A DNA stretch of 64,000 bases from CAXQZU01 sp964228555 (GTDB lineage Bacteria; Planctomycetota; PLA2; JAEUHO01): the NCBI GenBank assembly GCA_964228555.1, contig CAXQZU010000045.1, forward strand, positions 1-64,000, written 5' to 3'. Shown here one piece after another: positions 9,382-18,829 of this stretch. The first letter of the stretch is position 1. Every line of letters starts with the position of its first letter. Position numbers and translations under genes: made by a program. The notes under the pieces were generated by a model. The model saw only the letters and a list, made by a program, of their open reading frames with translations. It was not told the origin of the DNA and did not search any database.

Positions 9382-10125
9382 ATGAGCAGCGAGTCGGCCA
9401 AGAACCCTGGTGGCGCGCGCCACGTGGCCATCATCATGGATGGCAACGGGCGCTGGGCGCAGGGTCGTGGCTTCGGGCGCGTGCGAGGCCACCGTGCGGG
9501 CGTGGAGAGCGTGCGTGCCGCCACCCGGCAGGCGGCGCGCATCGGCCTGCAGCAGCTGACCCTGTTCGCCTTCTCCACCGAGAACTGGAAGCGGCCCGCC
9601 GACGAGGTGGCCACGCTGATGCGACTGCTGCGCGAGTACCTCGTGGAGGAGCGCGGCGAGCTGATGGACAACAACATCCGCCTGGGCTCCATCGGCAAGG
9701 TCGAGGCCCTGCCCCCCGAGGTGGTGGAGGCGTTGCGCGAGACCGAGCGCCTCACGCAGCGCAACACCGGCATGGTGCTGTGCCTCGCGCTCAACTACGG
9801 GGCGCGCGACGAGCTGGCCGAGGCGGCACGCCAGCTGGCGCTGGACCACGCCGCCGGCCGCATCGACGTGAGCCGGCTGGAGGGCGCCGACCTCGAGGCC
9901 GCGCTGGCCGCACGCCTCTACCAGCCCTCGATGCCCCCGCTGGACCTGATGATCCGCACGGCCGGCGAGCAGCGCCTGTCCAACTTCCTGCTATGGCAGG
10001 TGTCGTACGGCGAGCTGTGGGTCACGGACACCTGCTGGCCCGACTTCCGCGAGGACGACCTGGACGCCGCGCTGGCGGGCTACGCCACGCGCGTGCGCCG
10101 CTTCGGCGGCCTGGTCACGCGCTGA
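9382..10125 (+). CDS. uppS: Undecaprenyl diphosphate synthase (cis-prenyltransferase)
   Basis: 247-residue cis-prenyltransferase that makes the C55 lipid carrier for peptidoglycan and LPS. Family motifs: IIMDGNGRWA with the catalytic Asp20, LTLFAFSTENWKRP, ALNYGARDEL, and DLMIRTAGEQRLSNFLLWQ near the C-terminus. The start (MSSESAKNPGGARH) is supported by GAGG directly before the ATG. A TACCGT box lies at 9345-9350. Its TGA overlaps the cdsA ATG by one base (TGATG), so the two are translationally coupled, as in many bacteria. Confidence 0.96.
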   Translation: MSSESAKNPGGARHVAIIMDGNGRWAQGRGFGRVRGHRAGVESVRAATRQAARIGLQQLTLFAFSTENWKRPADEVATLMRLLREYLVEERGELMDNNIRLGSIGKVEALPPEVVEALRETERLTQRNTGMVLCLALNYGARDELAEAARQLALDHAAGRIDVSRLEGADLEAALAARLYQPSMPPLDLMIRTAGEQRLSNFLLWQVSYGELWVTDTCWPDFREDDLDAALAGYATRVRRFGGLVTR

Positions 10126-11018
10126 TGCCTCCGGCGGCGTCCCCGCAGCCCCCGGCGTCCGGCGCCGCGGGCACGCGACACCCGGTGCTCGTGCGGCTGC
10201 TGGTGTCGCCGCTGCTGCTGGCCGTCGTCGGCGGCGTGGCCTGGAGCTGGGGGGCCACGGGCAACCCGCTGGGCGTGGACCTGCTGATGGCGCTGATGGG
10301 CGCCGCCGGCGGCTGGGAGATGGCGCGCCTGCTGCGCCCGGGGGCGCGCGATCCCGAGGCTTTCGTGGCGGCGCTGGCCTGCGGGGTGCTGGGCGGCGTG
10401 GGCCTGCTGGCGCCCGAGGACCCCGGCGCGCGCCACCTGCTGCGCGCCGCGGTCGTGGGCCTGTCGCTGGTGGCCATGCTTGCGTGGCGCTGGCGCGACA
10501 CCTCGGCGGGGGCGCTGGATGCCATCGCCCGCGGCCTGCTGCCGGTGGTCTACGTGGGCCTGCTGTTCAGCACGCTGCGCGAGGTGGGGGCGGGCGCGCA
10601 CGGGGCGGGCTGCATGGCGTGGGTGGTGCTGGTCAGCAAGGCCAGCGACATGGGCGGCTGGCTGGTGGGCAAGCCGCTGGGCCGTCACCGGCTGGTGCCC
10701 TCCGTCTCGCCGGGCAAGACGTGGGAGGGCCTCGCCGGGGGCCTGCTGGCCTCGGCGCTGGTGGCGGTCTTCCTGGCCGCACCGCTGGGCGTGGCCGCGG
10801 CCGGCTGGAGCCCGTTGCACCGCGCCCTGTTCGGGGTGGCCGTGGGCGGGGCCAGCGTGCTGGCGGGCATCACGCAGAGCGGCTTCAAGCGCCGCGCCGG
10901 CGTCAAGGACTCCAGCCCGCTGATCCCCGAGATGGGTGGCGTGCTCGACATGCTGGACTCGCTGCTGCTGGCCGCACCCGTGGCGTGGGGCTGGCTGCAC
11001 CTGGCCGCCCGTCCCTAG
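10125..11018 (+). CDS. cdsA: Phosphatidate cytidylyltransferase
   Basis: 297-residue polytopic membrane enzyme with about eight TM segments that makes CDP-diacylglycerol for phospholipid synthesis. The signature region is present as KASDMGGWLVGKPLGRH, SPGKTWEG and, near the C-terminus, GFKRRAGVKDSSPLIPEMGG then VLDMLDSLL. The usual G-H-G-G is here E-M-G-G and the R of the following L-D-R-x-D is Met, a variant I associate with planctomycete CdsA. ATG overlaps the uppS stop by one base. UppS and CdsA together supply envelope lipid precursors. Confidence 0.94.
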   Translation: MPPAASPQPPASGAAGTRHPVLVRLLVSPLLLAVVGGVAWSWGATGNPLGVDLLMALMGAAGGWEMARLLRPGARDPEAFVAALACGVLGGVGLLAPEDPGARHLLRAAVVGLSLVAMLAWRWRDTSAGALDAIARGLLPVVYVGLLFSTLREVGAGAHGAGCMAWVVLVSKASDMGGWLVGKPLGRHRLVPSVSPGKTWEGLAGGLLASALVAVFLAAPLGVAAAGWSPLHRALFGVAVGGASVLAGITQSGFKRRAGVKDSSPLIPEMGGVLDMLDSLLLAAPVAWGWLHLAARP

Positions 11019-11040
11019 CGGGGCCCGGGGTCCACGCCGG

Positions 11041-11046
11041 TATCCT
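11041..11046 (+). promoter_or_regulatory. -10-like TATCCT upstream of phoH
   Basis: TATCCT ends 7 bases before the phoH-like ATG, immediately after the cdsA gene, with no Shine-Dalgarno sequence between. This suggests a separate leaderless transcript for phoH-ybeY-kinase. Confidence 0.45.
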
Positions 11047-11053
11047 AGGGCGC

Positions 11054-12103
11054 ATGCCCCGCGAGAAGATCGCCGACGCCGCCGATTCCGAGGTGCGCGT
11101 GCTGTTCGGCCCGCTCGACCGCCACCTGCGTGCGCTGCGGGAGCGCCACGGCGTGCGCATCACGCTGCGCCATGGCGTGCTGACGCTGGAGGCCGAGGAC
11201 GCGCAGGTGCTGCGCGAGGTGACGCGGCGCACGCGGCGCGTGCTGGCGCGCGCGCGCAGCGGCCAGCAGGTGGACGAGGAGCAAGTCGAGCGCATGCTGC
11301 TCGAGGGCGATGCGCAGGGCGAGGCCCCGGGCGCCGGCCCGCGGCCCGCGCCCGGCCCCGCGCATGGCCCGGCTCCCGGCGGGCGTCCCGGGGGCGGCCC
11401 GCCGCGCCCGCCCGCGCCCGGCCGCGGCGGTGGCCACGACATCCGCCCGCGCACGGCGAACCAGGAGCGCTACGTGCGCTCCATCCGCAGCCACGACGTG
11501 GTCTTCGCGGTCGGCCCCGCCGGCACCGGCAAGACCTTCCTCGCCGTGGTGGAGGCCGTGGCCGCGCTGCGCGCCGGGCACGTGCGACGCATCGTCCTCA
11601 CGCGCCCCGCAGTCGAGGCCGGCGAGAAGCTCGGCTTCCTGCCGGGCGACTTCCAGGCCAAGATCAACCCGTACCTGCGCCCGCTCTACGACGCGCTGGG
11701 CGAGTTGCTGCCCTACGGGGAGATGCAGCGCTACGTGGCCTCCGACGTGATCGAGATCGTGCCGCTGGCCTACATGCGCGGCCGCACGCTCAAGGATGCA
11801 TTCATCATCCTCGACGAGGCCCAGAACACGACGCCGGCCCAGATGAAGATGTTCCTCACGCGCCTGGGCATGGGCAGCAAGACGGTGGTCACCGGCGACA
11901 TGACGCAGGTGGACCTGCCCGACGGCACCGCCTCCGGCCTCATCCACGCCGTGTCCCTGCTGGGCGAGACGCCGGGCATCGAGATCGTGCGCTTCGTGCC
12001 GCAGGACATCCTGCGCCACCCGCTCGTGCAGCGTATCGTGGATGCGTACGACACGCAGTCCTCCGGCCTGCTCGCAGGAGCCCGCGAGCCCGGGCGTGGC
12101 TAG
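11054..12103 (+). CDS. PhoH-family ATPase
   Basis: 349-residue cytoplasmic ATPase. Residues 1-95 form the KH-like/PhoH N-terminal domain; a Gly/Pro/Arg-rich linker (about 95-130) joins it to the PhoH core, with Walker A GPAGTGKT (about 155-162), LTRPAVEAGEKLGFLPGD, Walker B FIILDEAQN and the TGDMTQVDLP sensor region. PhoH/PhoH2 proteins are linked to RNA metabolism, and the next gene is ybeY, the usual partner of phoH (ybeZ). The reading frame overlaps ybeY by 8 bases. Confidence 0.93.
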   Translation: MPREKIADAADSEVRVLFGPLDRHLRALRERHGVRITLRHGVLTLEAEDAQVLREVTRRTRRVLARARSGQQVDEEQVERMLLEGDAQGEAPGAGPRPAPGPAHGPAPGGRPGGGPPRPPAPGRGGGHDIRPRTANQERYVRSIRSHDVVFAVGPAGTGKTFLAVVEAVAALRAGHVRRIVLTRPAVEAGEKLGFLPGDFQAKINPYLRPLYDALGELLPYGEMQRYVASDVIEIVPLAYMRGRTLKDAFIILDEAQNTTPAQMKMFLTRLGMGSKTVVTGDMTQVDLPDGTASGLIHAVSLLGETPGIEIVRFVPQDILRHPLVQRIVDAYDTQSSGLLAGAREPGRG

Positions 12104-12689
12104 GCGCGGCGCGCGCACGGGCGGGGGCCCGCGCGGGCGCCGGGAGGGGCGCCCGGCCACCGGGCGCGCGACGGCACGCCGCAGGGCCGCGGCCGCGCCC
12201 GCCCCGGCGGGCAGCGCGGGCCTGCACGTGGCCGCGGGCGTGGCGCCGTGGGCGGGCCGGGCGCTGGGCCGTGACCTGGAGCGGGTGGCTGCGCTGGCGG
12301 CGCGGGAGGCCCGCAAGCCCGTGCACCTGGACGTGGCCGTGCTGGGCGACCGCGCCATGGACCGGCTGCACCGCGACCACCTCGACCAGCCGGGCACCAC
12401 CGACGTGCTCTCGTGGGTGCTGGAGGACGATGCCGGGGGCCTGGTGGGGGCCTTGGCCCTCGGGGCCTCGGTGGCCCGCCGGCAGGCGCGGGCGCACGGG
12501 CATCCGCCGTACCATGAGGCCCTGCTCTACGCCGTCCACGGCACGCTCCACCTGCTGGGCTACGACGACCACGCCCCCGGGCCGCGCGCGCGCATGCGCC
12601 GGGCCGAGCGGCGCTGGCTGGCGCAGCTCGGGCTGGGCGACGTGGTCGCGGGCGGCGCGCGAGCCTCGACGAGGAGCCGCCGACCGTGA
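12096..12689 (+). CDS. ybeY: Endoribonuclease YbeY
   Basis: 197-residue protein from GTG (VARRGARTGGG). The first 45 residues are Arg/Gly/Ala-rich and unlike the family, so a later start is possible, but the GTG overlaps the phoH stop as expected for a coupled gene. The core has the LHRDHLDQPGTTDVLSW segment and the zinc site HGTLHLLGYDDH at about residues 150-161. YbeY is a single-strand RNase needed for 16S rRNA 3' maturation and ribosome quality control. The stop overlaps the next gene in GTGA. Confidence 0.9.
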   Translation: MARRGARTGGGPRGRREGRPATGRATARRRAAAAPAPAGSAGLHVAAGVAPWAGRALGRDLERVAALAAREARKPVHLDVAVLGDRAMDRLHRDHLDQPGTTDVLSWVLEDDAGGLVGALALGASVARRQARAHGHPPYHEALLYAVHGTLHLLGYDDHAPGPRARMRRAERRWLAQLGLGDVVAGGARASTRSRRP

Positions 12690-13798
12690 CCGACCCCGCC
12701 GATCCCTCCGTGCAGCGCATCCTGGCGGGCGGGCTGGCCACCGCCGAGCAGGTCGAGGAGGCGCTCTCGATCCGCGCGCGCATGCAGGAACTGGGCGTCA
12801 AGCCCCTGCCCGTGTCGGACATCCTGTTCGAGAAGGGCTGGATCGACCGCGATGCGCTCGATGCCCTGCGCCGCGAGGAGCGTCGCGTGAGCGGGCAAGA
12901 GCAGATCGCGGGCTACCGCCTGCTGGAGCTGCTGGGCACGGGCGCGATGGCCTCGGTCTACAAGGCCCGCCAGCTCTCGCTGGACCGGGACGTGGCCATC
13001 AAGGTGCTCGATCCCGAGCTGGCGCGCGACGGCGAGCACGTGCGTCGCTTCCAGGACGAGGCGCGCACGGTGGCCCGGCTGGCCCACACCAACCTCGTCA
13101 GCGGCATCGACGTGGGCGAGGCCGACGGCATCCACTACCTCGTCATGGAGTTCGCCGACGGCAACACGGTGGGCTCGCTGGTGCGCCGCGGCGGCCCGCT
13201 GGACGAGGAGCGTGCGCTGGTGATCGCGCAGCAGGTGGCGCGCGCGCTGGACCACGCGCACAAGAACAGCCTGGTCCACCGCGACGTGAAGCCCGACAAC
13301 ATCATCGTGACGCGCGAGGGCGTGTCGAAGCTGTGCGACCTGGGGCTGGCGCGGCTCGACGAGGCCGGGGCGGGCCCCAGCGCGCGCGGCGGCACGCCCG
13401 ACTACATCAGCCCGGAGCAGGCGCGCGGCGATGCCGCCGTGGACGCGCGCAGCGACCTCTACAGCCTGGGCGCCACGCTGTTCCACATGCTGGCCGGGCG
13501 CCCGCCCTTCGAGGGCGGCAGCGCCGCGGCGGTGATGGCGCGCCACCTCACGGAGCCGGTGCCGCCGCTCAACGCGGTGGGCGCCGACGTGGACCCGCGC
13601 ACCGAGGCGCTGGTGGCCCGCCTGCTGGCCAAGCTGCCCGGCGAGCGCTTCGCCAGCGCCAGCGAGCTGCTGCAGGTGCTGGACGCCATCGTGCGCGACC
13701 TGCAGCAGGAACGGGGTCGCGCGGGCACCATGGCCAGCCCGGGCGCACCCGGTGCGCCAGCCAAGCCGGCTGCGCCCGTGGCGCGCCGTCGCCGCTAG
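12686..13798 (+). CDS. Soluble Ser/Thr protein kinase with T2SSE_N-like N-terminus
   Basis: 370-residue Hanks-type kinase, GTG start in the GTGA overlap with ybeY. Residues about 8-72 are a helical segment with the pattern L-A-T-A-E-Q-V-E-E-A-L ... V-S-D-I-L-F-E-K-G-W-I, similar to the N-terminal domain of type II secretion/pilus ATPases and found before some planctomycete kinases. The kinase domain starts at residue 84 (GTGAMASV), with VAIKVL lysine, HRDVKPDN (about 198-205), DLG in place of DFG, GTPDYISPEQ and DLYSLGATLF. There is no TM segment; the C-terminus is a Pro/Ala/Arg tail, so the kinase is cytosolic. Substrates are unknown. Confidence 0.92.
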   Translation: MTDPADPSVQRILAGGLATAEQVEEALSIRARMQELGVKPLPVSDILFEKGWIDRDALDALRREERRVSGQEQIAGYRLLELLGTGAMASVYKARQLSLDRDVAIKVLDPELARDGEHVRRFQDEARTVARLAHTNLVSGIDVGEADGIHYLVMEFADGNTVGSLVRRGGPLDEERALVIAQQVARALDHAHKNSLVHRDVKPDNIIVTREGVSKLCDLGLARLDEAGAGPSARGGTPDYISPEQARGDAAVDARSDLYSLGATLFHMLAGRPPFEGGSAAAVMARHLTEPVPPLNAVGADVDPRTEALVARLLAKLPGERFASASELLQVLDAIVRDLQQERGRAGTMASPGAPGAPAKPAAPVARRRR

Positions 13799-13814
13799 CG
13801 CGGCGGCCTCGTGC

Positions 13815-14078
13815 CTAGGCCTTCGAGGCCTCGGGCTTCCACAGGCGCTTGAGCGGCTTCACCGTCATGCCGCGCGAGATGAACTTGGCGGCCACGCGCA
13901 GGCGCACCACCTTGCCGTCCACCACGGCGCGCACCTTCTGCACGTTGGGCTTGAAGGTGCGGTTGGTGCAGGAGGTGATCTTCTTGCCCACGCCACCCTT
14001 GGCCTTGGCCAGGCCGCGCTTGGTGAACTGGCGGCCGGCACGGGTCTTCTTGCCGCTGATCTGGCACACGCGCGACAT
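13815..14078 (-). CDS. rpmB: 50S ribosomal protein L28
   Basis: 87-residue ribosomal protein: MSRVCQISGKKTRAGRQ at the start, FKPNVQKVRAVVDGKVVRL in the middle, and a basic C-terminal end GMTVKPLKRLWKPEA. The family usually has a CxxC near the N-terminus; here only Cys5 remains of that pair. The GGVGKKITS insert resembles planctomycete L28. It is convergent with the kinase gene (16-base gap). A GGAG motif precedes the ATG and a TACCTT box lies about 80 bases upstream (14157-14162, minus strand). Confidence 0.95.
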   Translation of the reverse strand: MSRVCQISGKKTRAGRQFTKRGLAKAKGGVGKKITSCTNRTFKPNVQKVRAVVDGKVVRLRVAAKFISRGMTVKPLKRLWKPEASKA

Positions 14079-14274
14079 CGTCGGGCTCCGGGAGGCGGGG
14101 GAGGAGGCGGGAGGCCGCGCCGCGGGCCACGGGGCGCCGCACGCGGGGAACGCAGGAAGGTAGGCGCGGGCCCGGGGCGCTCCAAGGTCCGGCGGGGCTG
14201 GGCCCGCCTCGCGGGCGGGCCGGGACGGCCTGCGCAGGCCCTGTTCGTGTCCTGTGCGGGTGCCAAGCCGGCTT

Positions 14275-14280
14275 TACAAT
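14275..14280 (+). promoter_or_regulatory. Candidate -10 TACAAT upstream of the helicase gene
   Basis: TACAAT differs from the TATAAT consensus at one base and stands out in very GC-rich DNA. It lies 42 bases before the helicase ATG, within the 244-base gap shared with divergent rpmB. No good -35 is found at 16-18 bases upstream. Apart from this and the rpmB -10 candidate the gap shows only GC-rich sequence. Confidence 0.4.
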
Positions 14281-14322
14281 CCGGGGCGACGGCGGCCCCC
14301 GCGGCACGGCCGGGGAGGCACG

Positions 14323-16541
14323 ATGGCGGCCCGCGACAGCCTGCTGGCCGACCTCAACCCTGCACAGCAGGAGGCCGTGACGCACCCCAGCGGGCCGTTG
14401 CTCATCGTGGCCGGCGCCGGCTCGGGCAAGACACGCGTGCTCACGCGCCGTGCGGCGTGGCTGGTGGGCAGCGGGCTGCCCGGCCACGCACTGCTGGCCA
14501 TCACCTTCACCAACAAGGCGGCGCGCGTGTTGCGCGCCCGCCTCGCGGACCTGCCGGGTGCGGGCGGCGTGTGGGCAGGCACCTTCCACGGCTTCGCGGC
14601 CTGGCTGCTGCGCCAGCACGGCCCCTCCATCGCCATCGACCGCTCGTTCACGATCGCCGACCGCGAGGACCAGGAACGCTTGCTGAAGACCTTGCTGGAG
14701 GAACGTGGCCTGGCCGGGCTCAAGCCCAAGGCCTCGGCGCTGGCCTCGTGGATCAGCCGCGCGAAGAACGGCTCGGCCGCCGTGCCGCGCGAGTGGGCGC
14801 GCGAGGCCGAGGCCCTGCAGGGACTGCGCAGCGCCTACGCCGCGCGGCTGCGAGCCGCAGGCCTGCTGGACTTCGACGACCTGCTGCTCGAGGCGCGCCG
14901 CGCGCTGCGCGAGGGGCCGGGCGTGGCCGAGGCGCTGCAGCAGCGCTTCGCGCACGTGCTCGTGGACGAGTACCAGGACACCAACCTGGTGCAGCGCGAC
15001 CTGCTGCTGGCCCTGCTGGGGCCTGCGCGCAACCTGACCGTGGTGGGCGACCCGGACCAGAGCATCTACCGCTGGCGCGGCGCCACGGTGGCCAACATCC
15101 TGCGCTTCGCCGACGACCTGCCCGGCGCGCGCACCGTGGTGCTGGATCGCAACTACCGCAGCACCACGCACATCCTGGCCGCCGCCGAGGCCGTCATCGC
15201 GCGCAATCGGGGGCGCTTCTCCAAGCGGCTCGTCTCGGACCGCGGCGACGGCGAGCGCGTGCGCGTGGTGCGTGCCACCGACGCCCGCGACGAGGCGGAG
15301 GTGGTGGCGGAGGCGGTGCAGCGCTGGGTGCACGCGGGCGGGCGGCCGGGCGAGGTGGCGGTGGTGTACCGCGTGAACGCGCTCTCGCGCGCCGTGGAGC
15401 TGGCGCTGCGCGCGCGTGGCATCCCCTACCAGGTGGTGGCCGGCGTGGAGTTCTTCCAGCGGCAGGAGGTCAAGGACGTGCTGGCCTACGCACGCCTGCT
15501 GGACAACGAGCGCGACGAGGCAGCCTTCGCGCGCGTGGCGAACGTGCCGGCCCGCGGCGTGGGGGCCACCAGCCTCTCGCGCCTGCGCGCGCAGGCCGCC
15601 GCGCTGGGGCTCTCGTGGCGCGAGGCGCTGGAGCGCGGCGTGGAGGGCGTCTCCGGCAAGGCGCGCACCGGCCTGCTGGCGCTGGCGCGCGTGCTCGACG
15701 AGGTGCGCCGCATGCCCCGCGCGCCGGTGGCCCCGCTGCTGGAGGCGCTGGCCTCGCGCAGCGGCTACCTCGAGGCGCTGGCGGGCGAGGGCGCGGACCC
15801 CGACGGGGCGCGCTCCGAGAACGTGCGCGAGCTGGTCGCGGCGGCCCACGACTGGGACGTGGAGCAGCCCGAGGGCGACCTCGCCGGCTTCCTGGAGATG
15901 TGCGGGCTGGTGAGCGACCAGGACGGGCTGGAGGAGGGCGACCGGGTCAGCCTGCTCTCCACGCACGCCGCCAAGGGCCTCGAGTTCCGCATGGTGGCGG
16001 TGATCGGCGCCGAGCAGGGCTTGTTCCCGCACATCCGCAGCATGGACGAGGACGAGGCGCTCGAAGAGGAACGACGCCTGTTCTACGTGGCGCTCACGCG
16101 GGCCATGGATCGGCTGCTGGTGACGCACGCCGCATGGCGCTTCTCGGTGGGCGGGGGCGGTGCGGGCGTGGAGCCGCGGGCGCCCAGCCCCTTCCTGCGC
16201 GACATGCCGGCGGCCAGCGTCGCGGCCGAGGACCGCGCCGGCGCGATGGGCGCACGGGCGTGGGAGGCTGCCTCGTCGCCGCGCTGGGACGACGAGGACG
16301 GGGCTGCCTCCCGGGTGCGCGACGAGGGCGATGCCGGCCTCGCCTCGGCGCCCGAGCTGCCCGTGCACACGCGGGGAAGCGATGAGCTGGCGCCCGGGGA
16401 CCGCGTGCGCCACGCCGTGTTCGGCCTCGGCCGCCTCGCGGCCATCACGGGGCACGGGCCGGCGCTGCGCATCGTCGTGGACTTCGAGAGCGTCGGCCGC
16501 AAGACCTTGATCCCCGCGTATGCGCGCCTGGAGCGCCTGCC

Positions 16542-16545
<4 letters not shown>
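14323..16545 (+). CDS. pcrA: UvrD/PcrA-type DNA helicase
   Basis: 740-residue superfamily 1A helicase (3'-5' DNA unwinding in repair and replication). Motif I GAGSGKT is at residues 31-37, motif II VDEYQD at 214-219, then GDPDQSIYRWRGA, LDRNYRST, STHAAKGLEF and VALTRAMDRL. The C-terminal 50 residues (GDRVRHAVFGLGR) are the small Tudor-like tail of PcrA that contacts RNA polymerase. The ATG follows GGGAGG. A non-conserved acidic stretch of about 80 residues precedes the tail. The stop overlaps the next gene in GTGA, coupling it to an FHA/sigma-54 regulator, which is unusual company. Confidence 0.94.
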
Positions 16546-18569
<2,024 letters not shown>

Positions 18570-18767
18570 GGGGGGGCGCCGCCCGAGCGGGCGGCCCCGC
18601 AGCCGGCCGGCCGCTGCGGCGGGGAGCGGCGGCGTGCAGGCCGGCCTTACAGCGCACGTGGCCACGGCGCGTGGCGGAACTGGCGCAATCGTGCAAGTGC
18701 CTCGCCGGCAAGGGCTTGCCGCTGGCGATGGCGTGCGCCCGCGCACGCGTGCCGGGCACGCGGGGTG

Positions 18768-18800
18768 CGTGACGGGCGGGCGCAGGGCCCGCCCGTCACG
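18768..18800 (+). other. Perfect 14-bp hairpin in the intergenic region before the FHA-CAP gene
   Basis: The arms at 18768-18781 and 18787-18800 are perfectly complementary and flank the pentaloop GCAGG. No T-run follows. It ends 29 bases before the ATG at 18830, so it could be a terminator for the upstream activator gene or a structure in the 5' leader of the FHA-CAP gene. The rest of the 260-base gap (18570-18829) is GC-rich with no reading frame or clear promoter. Confidence 0.6.
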
Positions 18801-18829
18801 GCGCAGGACCTGCCCGGAGGGACCGCCCC

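Noticed and set aside
18679..18699. TGGCGC/TGGCGG followed by GC pairs, resembling a sigma-54 -24/-12 promoter before the FHA-CAP gene
   Set aside because: Either the spacing between GG and GC is one base short or the TT of the -12 element is missing; such GC-rich matches are expected by chance here.
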